Shown: positions 12,230-24,196 of the stretch, piece after piece
Position numbering within the stretch: position 1 is the first letter of the stretch
Layout: the number at the start of each line of letters is the position of its first letter
Origin: Agrostemma githago
Lineage: Eukaryota; Streptophyta; Magnoliopsida; Caryophyllales; Caryophyllaceae
Reading direction: 5' to 3'
NCBI GenBank assembly: GCA_958450325.1
Contig: OY288250.1
Coordinates: 53,148,898-53,212,897 of the forward strand
DNA: 64,000 nt
Made by a program: the position numbers and the translations under genes
Notes under the pieces: generated by a model
The model's input: only the letters and a program-made list of their open reading frames with translations
The model's database searches: none
Told to the model about the DNA's origin: nothing

Positions 12230-12798
12230 TGTAGGGTTACAATCCTTAAACTCAAGGACCTGTTACGAGTATTAATCGAAAAGACAAAAGTAGAGGGATA
12301 ACAATTATACCTTATTTGCAGCGGAACAACGTATTAATAAGAATTATAATAAACCCAAAAATATATATAATCTCCACGGACAGAATAAATAATTCCCACG
12401 GACAGAATAAATAATCTCCATGGACAGAATAAATAATTTTCACGGACAGAATAAAGCATCCCAAACGTGATGCCTCCTTTTGTATCCACACGGGTACGGA
12501 ACTGCGACGTATATGCTAGTATAAAGGTACGTGAGACCTTCTCACAACTTCTCTCTATATCTCTCTTATAACTCTTTATAAGACGAATATACTATGAGTC
12601 AATACTCTTTATTCCATATATTGGTTCATCATATGAACCTCCTTATATAGGAGATGAGAAGGTAGAATTAGGTTATTTTCATAACTCTAATTACCATAAT
12701 TAGATTATTAGTATAACTTTAATTACCATAACCCGACAACGCAGCTAGGTCCGTATTACTACTGACCCGATAAATTTAATATATCGATATATACTAAT
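12230..12798 (-). repeat. 3' LTR of the LARD-like element, part 1
   Basis: It starts TGTAGGGTTACAA, matching the LTR at 30992. It is interrupted at 12798 by the Tekay insertion and resumes at 24976. It includes a run of 22-bp units with 'ggacagaataaataat' (12371-12450). Confidence 0.9.
12371..12450. repeat. 22-bp tandem units in the LARD LTR
   Basis: Four degenerate copies of 'cacggacagaataaataat' plus a short spacer occur here. The matching LTR at 31137-31240 has five, so copy number has changed between the two LTRs of one element. Confidence 0.85.
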
Positions 12799-14747
12799 TG
12801 TAATACCCGTGTTTATAGAGTGAGTCAAATCGAGTCAAGACGGTATAGGTCAACCGGAACCTTAGTTATATTTTATATTTCGGTCAATACGTAATACATC
12901 ATTTGTTTTAAAACCCGAGTCAAGTAGGCTGACCCGGGCCCATTTATGCCAATTTGGGCCCATTTATGCATCATACGTAATGCATGAGATTGATGATGTG
13001 TGACCCACTCATGCCATATTTGATCCTTATTTAAACAATGCCTACCAAACTCTTAATTCCTTCATTACGACACACAAGAAGGAAGCAAACCGACCCTCAC
13101 ACACACACACACAAACCGACACACCAACGCAACCGCCGCACGAAAAGAAGAAGAAATAGGAGAGCCCTAGGAGTCGGATCGGAACATCGTAAGGCTAGAA
13201 CTCGATCTTACACGTCACTTAGGTATGTCAAACCCTCTTTTATGTTTACGTAGTATGTTAATGGAATAATTAGATCGATATATCGGTGTCGGAAATGTTG
13301 TTAGTTGTCTTTGTCGAGGGTATTGTTGTTGTTGTCTTAAATTTTGTGGTGCCGGTAAGTCATTGTTGTTGTTACGGTGATTATCGGGAATTGAGTCGGG
13401 TTAACGCGAGGGTTATTACTATCGTTGGTTGGTTGTTTTTGCTGCCGTTAGTCGTTTTGCAATATCGATATAGGGTTGTGGCAGTGGGACACATTGTTGT
13501 AGGGTACGATCCGCGTTGTTACGACCCTTACGGACTGCTGTACGTTGGAGGAATTGGTGAGGGAGTCGTTATACCATTGTGGTCTTATGGGTACGGTCCT
13601 CGTTATTATACACGTATAGCCGAAATACGTGGTATTGTGGCAGAAGGTGAGGATGGTCCTCGTTATTGAGTTACAGAGGGTGTTGATGGTATTATTGTGT
13701 GAGGATGATGATGCTATACGTGGGAGTTATAGTAATGAAATGGTGATGAGGGTTTAGGTAGTAATAAACTATAGTAGTCCTAATAGTGTGCTTTCATGTT
13801 GGAGTGTAATTGTTAGTAGATTAGTGTAGGTTAATAATAATAATAATATCATGTTCTGTAGGGTGTATCATAATTGTTGTAACTTAATTTAACTAGGTGT
13901 TGCTTTTTTTATATATATATATATATCATATACGTTAGGACCGATATTGATTTATATAATATTTTATTAGGTTCGGACTTCGTAGAAATTCCGTGGTGAA
14001 TTATGCTAACGACGTGATCATGACCTGCTAATTAGGTAAGGTTATCCTTACTCAGTTTACGTTGTATGTTTGCATATTGTATGACATAATGGTATAATGA
14101 TGATATTGAGATTGTATGATATAATGGTATAATGATGATATTGAGATTGCGGTTGTGTACCGATTGAGAGAAGCTAGCTATGACTAGCTAGGCCCGGTAG
14201 ATCTCGGGACCTTCCCTAATGTTTCCTCCTAGGAGAGCTTAGGAGGGGTGTGCACACTTGGACTGACGGGGCGTGACAGCTGTCGCGATAGTGATGATAA
14301 GAATGATGATATTGATGATGATATTTGTGATATGGATTGTACTAATATTGTTTAATGTTATCGTAAACTGATCTTGTGTGTGTATTTCTGGTGTCTGTGA
14401 TGATCTACTTGGCGGCCATGGTCATTTGGGGAGCAGGGATGTATTCAGGTGCTTGATGGAATGTGCTTTTGACTCGTGATGCTATTTACGGGATGGGCAG
14501 AGTGCGAAATCACAAGAGTAGTATAGACCCTGATCGTTCGTATTCCATCTTATTTATTAAACTATCACGAATACTTTTTATTGTTTGGTTTGTAGACTGA
14601 ATTTCTATAATCTATTATTAAGTTTTAACGTTTGGACACTCTATTATTGTGAGTAATGATTTCTGCTACATCGGTTTACCGAGATGGTAACACTCGTATT
14701 TGTTTAGGATTGCTTGTTAAGTCTCCTGGAAAAATGAGGGTGTTACA
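12799..14747 (+). repeat. 5' LTR of the Tekay element
   Basis: It runs TGTAATACCC to GGTGTTACA, 1949 bp. It matches 22998-24975 throughout except for microsatellite length changes and a short replaced segment near 13911-13965. A 127-codon open frame within it (13286-13669) is low-complexity and is not considered a gene. Confidence 0.92.
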
Positions 14748-14750
14748 AAG

Positions 14751-14763
14751 TGGTATCAGAATG
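14751..14763 (+). promoter_or_regulatory. Primer binding site of the Tekay element
   Basis: TGGTATCAGA, starting 4 bases after the LTR end, is complementary to the 3' end of initiator tRNA-Met, which primes minus-strand synthesis. The next bases differ from the usual GC. Confidence 0.8.
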
Positions 14764-15104
14764 ATCGATTCTGGAGCCTGAATAAATGAACATAGGAATT
14801 AAAATGAACCTCGGTGATAGACCATTAGGAGCCCACTTAAAATCTCTGGTTGAGGAGACGTCCTCATACCAACCTCCGGCCCTTTTGGTTTAGACCCGGT
14901 AACCACGTGTGAGACCGAGAGAGGGTAGAATAGGATGGGTCCGCGATGATGATATGAATCTCTTTGAATTGCATAATTTTTATGAGTAGTTATGGGTGTG
15001 ATGTTTTCAATAATATGAGTAATTACAACGTTAATAGTAATGTATTGTTATGGTGTATGAGCATTTAAGGCTCATGTGTATCTTATTGTTATTTTGAAGT
15101 AATC

Positions 15105-16020
15105 ATGTCAAAGTAAGCAGCCACCGGTTCTACCCCAGCCACTCCACGTGATGAGGAAATGGCGCGCTTACAGGCAACCAATGATGCGCTTTTGGCTCTG
15201 AGAAACATCCACGCCCCGAAACCACCAGCGACAGATGCGGTCCCCATCAGCGCTGCGATAGCACGCCTTCGTCCCAGTAAGTATGACGGGACTGGTGGGC
15301 CGTCGCGGGTGGAGAACTTGGTGAGAGAAATGAAGAAGGTGTTCCAGACTGTGAAATGCCCGGAGCATATGGAGCTGAATCAAGCTGCATTCTATTTGAG
15401 TGGCAAGGCCGTTTTATGGTGGGACCTTAACTAATGTCAACCTTATTGCAGAGCATGAGAAGGGAGATTATGGAGAGTATACTTTTGGGTGGAAGAGTCT
15501 CCAAGGAGAGCTGAGGGCGGAGTTCTTTCCGGAACATATCCTTAGTGCAAAAAGAGCTGAATTTGATCGTTTCACCATGACGGACGACATGACCGTCGAG
15601 GACTATTATGAAAAGTTTATGGAGCTGGTCACTTATTCTGCTGACCTCAATTTAAGTTCTGAACTACTGGCTTCCCGCTTCGAGAGGGGCTTGTCTATCA
15701 GAATCCTGGAGAGGCTACCCATGGGACTTAATACTGATGTGAAAGAGGTATACTTGAGGGCCGGGCACGCATAACGGGTAGCTGAGCGAATCAAGGAGCT
15801 GGGAGAGCAAAAGAGGAAGAAGAGAAAAGCTGAATCTGAATGCACACTCCAGAATGAACCTAAGAGGGGAAACCAGAACCGGGGAATGGTGCGATCCCAA
15901 TACTTCGAGGGAAACAGTTATGAGGGAACAGGGTCCGGTCAGGGACGACGGAACGAACCTCGAGTATATGAATGCAAGCACTGTGACCGCAACCATCCCG
16001 GTAAGGATTGTAATGGAAAA
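15105..16020 (+). pseudogene. Gag of the Tekay element, N-terminal part, broken
   Basis: Gag forms the virus-like particle in which reverse transcription occurs. The frame starts at ATG 15105 but meets a stop at codon 4 (15114). It continues with the conserved Tekay gag segment (FYLSGKAVLWW near 15390-15420), shifts frame near 15425-15432, and goes on with AEFDRF and the MTVEDYY-type motif to a stop at 15772. A basic stretch follows, then the first Cys-His cluster (CKHCDRNHPGKDC, up to 16015). There the Athila-like element interrupts it. The frame resumes at 19047 with the CCHC knuckle. Confidence 0.9.
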
Positions 16021-16431
16021 CTGATAAGTCGATATTTATGTGTATTTTTACCCCTTTAATATTATTATTTTTATGTCGTCTTTCGTAATATTAGAGTTAA
16101 AATGATTATTTTATATAAGTTGAGTTTATTATTTAACTTTTGATATTTTTGTATTTAATTGAGTTTTTGATATATATTTTAATTAATTAGTAATAACTCA
16201 TTTGGATTAAGATTACGAGACTACTAAAATCGTATGTATTTTTTCAGGTCTGTCTTAAGACGACAATATCTCACTCATACGATGTCGGAAGAATGCGATT
16301 CAAGATGCGATGGAAAGCTAAGTTCAAGATGAACAACTTTGTTGAAGAGACCAAAATCAAATTTCATCATCTAATGGGTCAAAACCAAGCTTGAAACCAT
16401 CAGTCATTATGGAAAAATAAGGAAAGAGAAT

Positions 16432-17548
16432 CACTCTAACTTTAAAAAATGGTGCTTATTGTTTAAAACCCTTTGTTTTTATTCGACTAACTAGAATAGG
16501 TAAGTCGACGACAAATTCTAATTTAACCTTTCTTTCATAAAAAAAAATTAACTCTAACTTTAACTTTTACTAACTTTAAAAATTCGTTTTTGTGTATGCA
16601 TTTATTTTTCCTCCCGATTAGACTTGGATTAATTAATTTGATAATAGATGGTATTTTAAGTCTATTTTAAATTTAAGTTACAAATAAATTATAAAGAATA
16701 CCACTTGTTTTAGCTACCTTAACTATTTTTTTCGTTGACTCTAGTGGTACGAGCGGTAAGCCGGTCTTGTTTTAATTAATTTACTTTCGTAGGTGACTCC
16801 TAATTAGGGCTATAAGAAAGATTAGATGCCTCAAAAGTGAGTGAATCGGTCTTGTGACTCGAGTTAGTAAATCCGAGGGGAACCTAGTCCTAATGGGATT
16901 GGGAGAATGCCTAATGCCTTGTCCGGAAGGGCGGGAGTCATTGGTTGAAAGCTCGCTACATGGGTCACTCGATCTTGGAAAAAAAAAATAGAAAAAAATT
17001 GATTCAAAAAAATGAAGAAAAAAATCATACAAAGAAAAAGAAAAAAAAAGAGAGAAAAAAAAGAATAAGAGCGAAAAAAGTGAGATGAGGTGTCTAGTTT
17101 GCCTTATGTGCTCGGGAGAACGATCCTCGTACTGAACTGGTAATAGGAATGTACCGAAAGTAGATCCCCTTCCCCTAAGACCTTAAACCGCTGAAACCCG
17201 TCTTTTTGAGTCAATTCTTACCCAATTTTTTTGAAGTTAGTTAGATAAGTGGGAAGGATAATGAGTTTATTTCTAATTTCGATTTGGAAGGGATTTAAAA
17301 TATTATATATTGTTAAATTAATTAATTGAATAGTTTATAGTGGAGGAGAAATTTATGTATATATTACTTGCTAATTTAACTCGTAATTTGTTTGTTAACT
17401 TTACTAACTTAAAAAATATTATTAATTTGTCGTCGATCGTACCTAGTTTGGTTAGTCTAAAATGTTTTAAGGTTAATGTTTTGGTTCTTCGTTTTAACTC
17501 GTGAGTTCTCATTGTCGAGGACGACAATGGACTAAGTGTGGGGGAATT
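16432..17548 (+). other. Internal region of the Athila-like element
   Basis: No protein motif is seen. It includes A-rich runs (16976-17070) and a conserved-looking non-coding stretch (16741-17220) resembling the region downstream of env-like ORFs in Athila elements. It ends in the PPT at 17532-17548. Confidence 0.6.
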
Positions 17549-19041
17549 TGATAAGTCGATATTTATGTGTATTTTTACCCCTTTAATATTATTATTTTTA
17601 TGTCGTCTTTCGTAATATTAGAGTTAAAATGATTATTTTATATAAGTTGAGTTTATTATTTAAATTTTGATATTTTTGTATTTAATTGAGTTTTTGATAT
17701 ATATTTTAATTAATTAGTAATAACTCATTTGGATTAAGATTACGAGACTACTAAAATCGTATGTATTTTTTTCAGGTCTATCTTAAGACGACAATATCTC
17801 ACTCATACGATGTCGGAAGAATGCGATTCAAGATGCGATGGAAAGCTAAGTTCAAGATGAACAACTTTGTTGAAGAGACCAAAATCAAATTTCATCATCT
17901 AATGGGTCAAAACCAAGCTTGAAACCATCAGTCATTATGGAAAAATAAGGAAAGAGAATCCGATGTAAATAGGAAAGAAGAGGATGTGACAAGATCATTT
18001 AATTAAGGAAAGAAAGAAATTCACTAAGACCAAATCAACACTATAAAAGGATGCACTAGGTCTTTAATGAAGGGGGGGAAAAAAGAAAGGAAGAGAACAA
18101 GGAGTCACAAAACACATAGATAGCAATAGGGCGAAGGCCTTGGCCTTTACGGCCAAGGTCAGTTAGGATGCAACCATATTTTAATACGGGACGCGATCAA
18201 TTCAACTCCTAATTTATCTTAACGGTTGTATCTATCTATCTATCTATCTATCTTATTTAATTTATTTATTGTTTAATTAATTATTTAGTTTAATCTTTCA
18301 ATTATTCGAACATGTAATGTATTGATTATTGTCCATGGGTTATGAGATTACGTTATTGTTTTAACGTTTAATTAGTACTTTGATATTCATATGAAATTCA
18401 CGATTTGACTGTTGTTTTCATGTTTATTAATTTAGCCTGATCACCTAGATTATTTACATGAGTCGATTGTTAAATTAATAGTGTTTTAAATTAGGTTGCA
18501 GCTTACTGGTCTAATTTAAGTACTAGAATTTTGTATGATAATTGAGTTATATTTAATTGCAGCTTTCTGGTTCTATATAATTCAATTGATTGGTGTTCTT
18601 AACGTGATTAAATTTATTGACTTGATTCGTGCTTACATGGTTGAGTCGATATAATTTAGTTAGGATTAAACTTGCGTGGTTAACGGAGTTTAACGAGTAA
18701 GAAAGATAAAACTGTTAATTTACTTGCTTACAAGGGATTAAATAGTTACCGATCTATTTGAGTCTAGTTAATTGGATCGATGATTAACCCGACTATATCA
18801 CATATTGCATGTCTCGATTATTGTTATGATTAATTACTTATTTATTGTTATGTTTTTACTTTACTAGTTTTATTTCCAAAACAAACAAAACCCCCCTTTT
18901 CTATATATCTATACTATTAAATAATAAATTTCCTAAGATAATAATGTCAGTCTCTGTGGGATCGACCTCTACTTACCCTATCTACCGTAGAGTTAGTAGT
19001 GTTTATAAATTTAATTTTGATTGCGGAAACGACACGCATCA
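17549..19041 (+). repeat. 3' LTR of the Athila-like element
   Basis: It starts TGATAAGTCG and ends ACGCATCA. It contains a TATA box, a strong hairpin near 18137-18163 (ggccttggcc / ggccaagg) and a (TCTA)n run (18229-18253). Its first 410 bp match 16022-16431. Confidence 0.88.
18042..18049 (+). promoter_or_regulatory. TATA box of the Athila-like LTR
   Basis: TATAAAAG lies about 490 bp into the LTR, followed 90-120 bp later by a GC-rich hairpin. It is a plausible start of genomic RNA. Confidence 0.6.
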
Positions 19042-19046
19042 AAAAC

Positions 19047-20692
19047 CCGTCACGTGCTACAATTGTGGGAAAGCGGGACACCGTGCCTATGAATGTTTTG
19101 CCCCGAAGCAGAATGAGGGTTTGAGTCAAGGGGGTTTTTACTCCGCTCTTTCAACAACTTCAGGCAATGTTAACCAGGGGAATCGGTACCACGGAAATGG
19201 GAACCCACAACAGAGAAATTGGAACCGATCACAGGGGAACTGGAATCGGCAACAGGGGAGTTTCTATCAGGGGTCGGGAAGCACTAACCAGTCAGCTGCA
19301 GCCGTCCGGCCAACTACATCTGTTAATGGGGTGCCTGAAGGTAATAAGAATACTGGGAAACTCTTTTCTATGGGGAAACAAGCTGCTCAGGAGGACACGC
19401 AAGTTATCACAGGTACCTTTCTCGTTAACTTGAAACCTTCTTTTGTTCTATTTGATTCCGGGGCAACCCATTCATTTGTAGCTTGTAACCATGTACCGAG
19501 TCTAGAGTTAGTATATTTTGAAAATATAGCTGATGATGTAATCACACCCTCGGGGAAGTCAGTTAGGTGTACAAGGGTCTTTCGAGATGTGTCTTTAATA
19601 GTTGAGGGAGTTGACCTGCCAGTTAATTTAATAGAGTTTCCCTTAGATGACTTCGACATTATCCTGGGAATGGATTGGTTGGGACGGTTTAAAGCCCAGA
19701 TTGATTGGAATCTTAAGAAAGTGTCGTTAAGAGGTCCAAAGGGCATTAGAGTGTCTTATAGGGGGTATGTTGTAAAGCCAACTGTGAAGATTATAGCAGC
19801 CATCACCTTGAAGAGACATCTAAAGAAGGGTAACCCGTTATTCTTGTGCCATGTACGAGATACTCGGGCTGAGGATTTGTCTTCCAATTCAATACCTGTA
19901 GTGAACGAGTTCGTAGACGTATTTCCGGAGGAGATTCCGGGGTTACCACCAAGGCGAGAGGTTGATTTTGGTGTTGAGTTGAAGCTAGGGACGGGGCCTA
20001 TCTCTAAGGCACCATACCGTAAGGGGCCTAAGGAGTTGACTGAGTTGAAGAAGCAGTTGGAGGAATTGATGGACAAGGGGTATATCAGACCAAGTGTGTC
20101 CCCGTGGGGTGCTCCTGTTTCGTTTGTGCAGAAGAAGGATGAGAGCATGAGGCTGTGCATCGATTATAGGGAGCTGAACAATATCACTGTGAAGAATCGG
20201 TACCCTTTGCCTCGTATTGATGATTTATTTGATCAACTGAGTGGGGCTGGCATCTTTTCAAAGATTGATTTGAGGTCCGGTTATCACCAGTTGAGGGTCA
20301 AGAACGAAGATATTCCTAAGACCGCATTCAGAACTCGGTATGTCCACTATGAATTTGTGGTGATGCCATTTGGTTTAACAAATGCTCCTACTGTTTTCAT
20401 GGATCTAATGAACCGAGTTTTTCGACCCTACTTGGACAAGTTCGTGGTGGTGTTTATCGATGATATCCTGGTTTATTCAAGGAACCAGGAAGAGCATGCA
20501 GAGCATCTAAGGATCGTATTGCAACTACTCCGAGACAACCAGTTGTACGCTAAGTTATCAAAGTGTGAGTTCTGGTTGGAGAAGGTCGCATTTTTGGGAC
20601 ACGTGATTTCGAAAGAGGGGGTATCTGTAGACCCGAGCAAGATCGAAGCTGTCTCAAAGTGGCAGGCGCCAAAGAATGTGGCAGAGATTTGA
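19047..20692 (+). pseudogene. Tekay gag end, protease and reverse transcriptase
   Basis: The true element sequence resumes at 19047 after the Athila-like insertion; an apparent upstream start at 18845 lies in the inserted LTR and is fortuitous. The order is: CCHC zinc knuckle CYNCGKAGHRAYEC near 19055-19096, a Gln/Asn/Gly-rich linker, aspartic protease with LFDSGATHSF near 19450, GMDWLG, RT with LRLCIDYRELN near 20150, MPFGLTNAP near 20365 and active site FIDDILVYS near 20455. The frame ends with a stop at 20690 inside the conserved EIxSFLGLAGYYRRF region. The open frame of about 550 codons is long, so decay is recent. Confidence 0.92.
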
Positions 20693-21235
20693 AGTTTCTT
20701 AGGGTTAGCTGGGTACTATCGAAGGTTCGTAAAGGACTTCTCAAAAATAGCAAGACCATTGACTAACCTTATGAGAAAAGAGATTCGGTACAGGTGGGAT
20801 GACAGCTGTGAGAGGGCGTTTCGAACCATAAAGGAGCGTCTGACTACAGCACCAATCCTAGCCTTCCCGAAGGGAGCGAAAATTTTGAGGTGTACACTGA
20901 TGCATCGAAAAACGGATTGGGTTGTGTACTGATGCAGAATGGGAAAGTCATTGCGTATGCTTCACGTCAGCTGAAGACTTACGAAGAGAACTACCCAACT
21001 CATGACCTAGAACTTGGGGCAGTGGTGTTTGCTCTGAAAATATGGAGACACTATCTGTATGGGGCAACATTCAAGGTGTTTTCAGACCATAAGAGTTTGA
21101 AGTACATCTACACGTAGAAGGAGTTGAATATGCGGCAAAGGCGATGGATCGAGTTAATCGGAGATTATGATATGGAGATTTTATACCACGAGGGAAAGGC
21201 AAACGTGGTGGCCGATGCTCTAAGCAGGAAATCGG
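20693..21235 (+). pseudogene. Tekay RNase H, broken
   Basis: After the RT stop the same protein continues with FLGLAGYYRRFVKDFS and, after a frameshift near 20880, the RNase H domain VYTDASKNGLGCVL (20890 onward). SDHKSLKYI lies near 21090. A stop at 21115-21117 is followed by the tail, which ends in NVVADALSRK near 21225. RNase H removes the RNA template. Confidence 0.9.
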
Positions 21236-22807
21236 TGCATTCTCTGAGTTTGGATATGTCCAGATTGGGGCTAAGGAATGAAGTGCAACAGATGGGGATT
21301 CATGTGATAAGAAAAGGGGAAGCAATGTCAGACTTGGCAATTCAACCCGAGTTGTACGCCGAAATACGAGAAGAGCAGTTTTTGGATCAGAAGTATCTAA
21401 TGTGGCGAGCCCGTATTGAGAGAGGTGAACCCTCAAATCTCACCATTCATCCAAACGGGAGCCTCAGGTTCAATGACAGGTGGTGGGTGCCGGAAGGAGG
21501 AGATTTAAGGAGGAAAATCATGACCGAGGCGCACTGTAGTCCTTACTCGGTACATCCGGGTGGGGACAAACTGTATAAGGATCTGAAGAAGACATTCTGG
21601 TGGGACAACATGAAGAGAGAAGTGGCCGAGTTTGTGTCCAGATGTTTGACTTGTCAGAAGGTTAAGAGTGAACACAAACGACCACAGGGTAAGCTACAAC
21701 CCTTAGAGGTACCTGAGTGGAAGTGGGACTCCATTTACATGGATTTCATTGTCGGTTTGCCGAGAACCCCAAAGGGGAATAATATGATTTGGGTGATAGT
21801 AGATCGACTCACCAAGTCGGCTCACTTCGTTCCAATGGAGGATACGTGGAGTAAGGCTGAGCTAGCAATGGCTTATAGGAGGCATGTTCTGAAATTACAT
21901 GGAGTACCTAAGGACATTGTGTCAGATCGTGATTCGAGGTTCATCTCGAAATTTTGGCAGAAGTTGCAGGAATCCTTGGGTACACAATTGAAGATGAGTA
22001 CAGCCTTTCACCTCGCGACTGACGGTCAGACAGAACGAATCATACAGACTTTGGAAGACATGTTGCGGGCATGTGCCTTGGAATTTCGAGGTTTGTGGGA
22101 GGATCGACTGGATTTGATTGAGTTCTCTTACAACAACAGCTACCATGCTAGCATCCATATGGCCCCGTTTGAAGCTTTGTATGGGAGGAAGTGTAGGAGC
22201 CCGGCATGTTGGGACGAGAAGGCTGACGCAGTAGTGTTGGGTCCCCACATGATTCAGGATATGATCGAGCAGGTACATGTAATCCGACAGAAGATGCGAG
22301 CAGCACAGGATCGCCAAAAGAGCTATGCTGATCTCCACCGCCGAGAGGTTGAGTTCGCTGTGGGTGATAAGGTATTACTGAAAGTGTCACCTATGAGAGG
22401 GGTTATGAGGTTCGGGAAGAAGGGCAAGTTGTGTCAAAAGTTTATTGGGCCGTATGAAATTCTGGATAGGATGGGGGGAGGTGGCATATCGGTTAGCACT
22501 TCCCCTAGCTCTTGATAAAGTCCATAATGTGTTTCATGTTTCCCAGTTGAGGAAATACTTGAGTGACCCGTCTCACATCATTGAACCCGAGACGATTCAG
22601 TTAGATGATTCTCTTACTTATGAGGAAGTTCCCAAGGAAATTTTAGATCGAAAAGTTCGTAAAACCAGGGGAGGAGAAACAACCCTTGTCAAGGTTTTGT
22701 GGTCTAATCACAACGTCGAGGAGGCCACCTGGGAAACAGAAGCATCGATGCAAAAATGTTTTCCTCATCTCTTCGATCAGGTAATTACTTCGGTTACGGG
22801 GACGTAA
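21236..22807 (+). pseudogene. Tekay integrase with chromodomain, frameshifted
   Basis: This is the integrase part of the polyprotein. The HHCC finger spans about 21530-21660 (H...H, then CLTCQK). The DDE core has Asp at 21741 (YMDFIVG), Asp near 21924 (SDRDSRF) and Glu near 22033 (TERIIQ). A GPYEIL-containing C-terminal domain follows. A frameshift near 22475 moves the end into a second frame (22445-22807) that contains VFHVSQLRKYL and a chromodomain core, KVLWSNHNVEEATWE near 22690-22735. The chromodomain is thought to steer integration toward particular chromatin. Integrase itself looks nearly intact apart from the frameshift. Confidence 0.92.
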
Positions 22808-22984
22808 CCTTATCTTTAAGAAGGGTAGGATGTAACAGCCTGACTTATGCTATATATAGTTAAACATTCATTGTATAGAAAATTTAGTTTTATTGCTTTA
22901 TTATTAGTAGGTTAGTTCCTTGGTAATCCATTGACGTGTTGTGTCAGGGAGCAAACTTCGGGACGAAGTTCCTTATAACCTTAT

Positions 22985-22997
22985 AAGGAGGGTAGAT
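22985..22997 (+). promoter_or_regulatory. Polypurine tract of the Tekay element
   Basis: The purine-rich aaggagggtaga directly precedes the 3' LTR. Confidence 0.8.
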
Positions 22998-24120
22998 TTT
23001 AATACCCGTGTTTATAGAGTGAGTCAAATCGAGTCAAGACGGTATAGGTCAAACGGAACCTTAGTTATATTTTATATTTCGGTCAATACGTAATACATCA
23101 TTTGTTTTAAAACCCGAGTCAAGTAGGCTGACCCGGGCCCATTTATGCCCATTTGGGCCCATTTATGCATCATACGTAATGCATGAGATTGATGATGTGT
23201 GACCCACTCATGCCATATTTGATCCTTATTTAAACAATGCCTACCAAACTCTTAATTCCTTCATTACGACACACAAGGAGGAAGCAAACCGACCCTCACA
23301 CACACACACACACACACACACAAACCGATACACCAACACAACTGCCGCACGAAAAGAAGAAGAAATAGGAGAGCCCTAGGAGTCGGATCGGAACATTGTA
23401 AGGCTAGAACTCGATCTTACACGTCACTTAGGTATGTCAAATCCTCTTTTATGTTTACGTAGTATGTTAATGGAATAATTAGATCGATATATCGGTGTCG
23501 GAAATGTTGTTAGTTGTCTTTGTCGAAGGTATTGTTGTTGTTGTCTTAAATTTTGCGGTGCCGGTAAGTCAATGTTGTTGTTACGGTGATTATCGGGAAT
23601 TGAGTCGGGTTAATGCGAGGGTTATTACTATCGTTGGTTGGTTGTTTTTGCTGCCGTTTTTCGTTTTGCAATATCGATATAGGGTTGTGTCAGTGGGACA
23701 CATTGTTGAAGGGTACGATCCGCGTTGTTACGACCCTTACGGACTGCTGTACGCGGGAGGAATTGGTGAGGGAGTCGTTATACCATTGTGGTCTTATGGG
23801 TACGGTCCTCGTTATTATACACGTATAGCCGAAATACGTGGTATTGTGGCAGAAGGTGAGGATGGTCCTCGTTATCGAGTTACAGAGAGTGTTGATGGTA
23901 TTGTTGTGTGAGGATGATGATGCTATACGTGGGAGTTATAGTAATGAAATGGTGATGAGGGTTTAGATAGTAATAAACTATAGTAGTCCTAATAGTGTGC
24001 TTTCATGTTGGAGTGTAATTGTTAGTAGATTAGTGTAGGTTAATAATAATAATAATAATATCATGTTCTGTAGGGTGTATCATAATTGTTGTAACTTAAT
24101 TTAACTAGGTGTTACTTTCG

Positions 24121-24196
<76 letters not shown>

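Larger units (their letters stand above)
16022..19041 (+). mobile_element. Athila-like LTR element, deletion derivative, inserted in Tekay gag
   Basis: The element is bounded by perfect 5-bp target duplications AAAAC (16017-16021 and 19042-19046) and has TG...CA ends. The right LTR (17549-19041) is full length, about 1.49 kb. The left copy matches only its first 410 bp (16022-16431), after which internal sequence begins, so part of the 5' LTR and the 5' internal region were deleted. The internal part (16432-17548) has no coding motif. The PPT aagtgtgggggaatt before the right LTR and the 'gtgggatcgacc' block near the LTR end are typical of Athila and relatives. Removing it restores continuity between the two Gag cysteine clusters. 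Confidence 0.85.

Noticed and set aside
13286..13669. 127-codon frame in the Tekay LTR, also present at 23495-23911
   Set aside because: It recurs only because LTRs are copies of each other. The peptide is Val/Gly-rich with no domain and lies in non-coding LTR sequence.
18845..19046. N-terminal extension of the long Tekay reading frame (start at 18845)
   Set aside because: This part is the end of the inserted Athila-like LTR; the open frame is fortuitous and the real Gag continues from upstream of the insertion.
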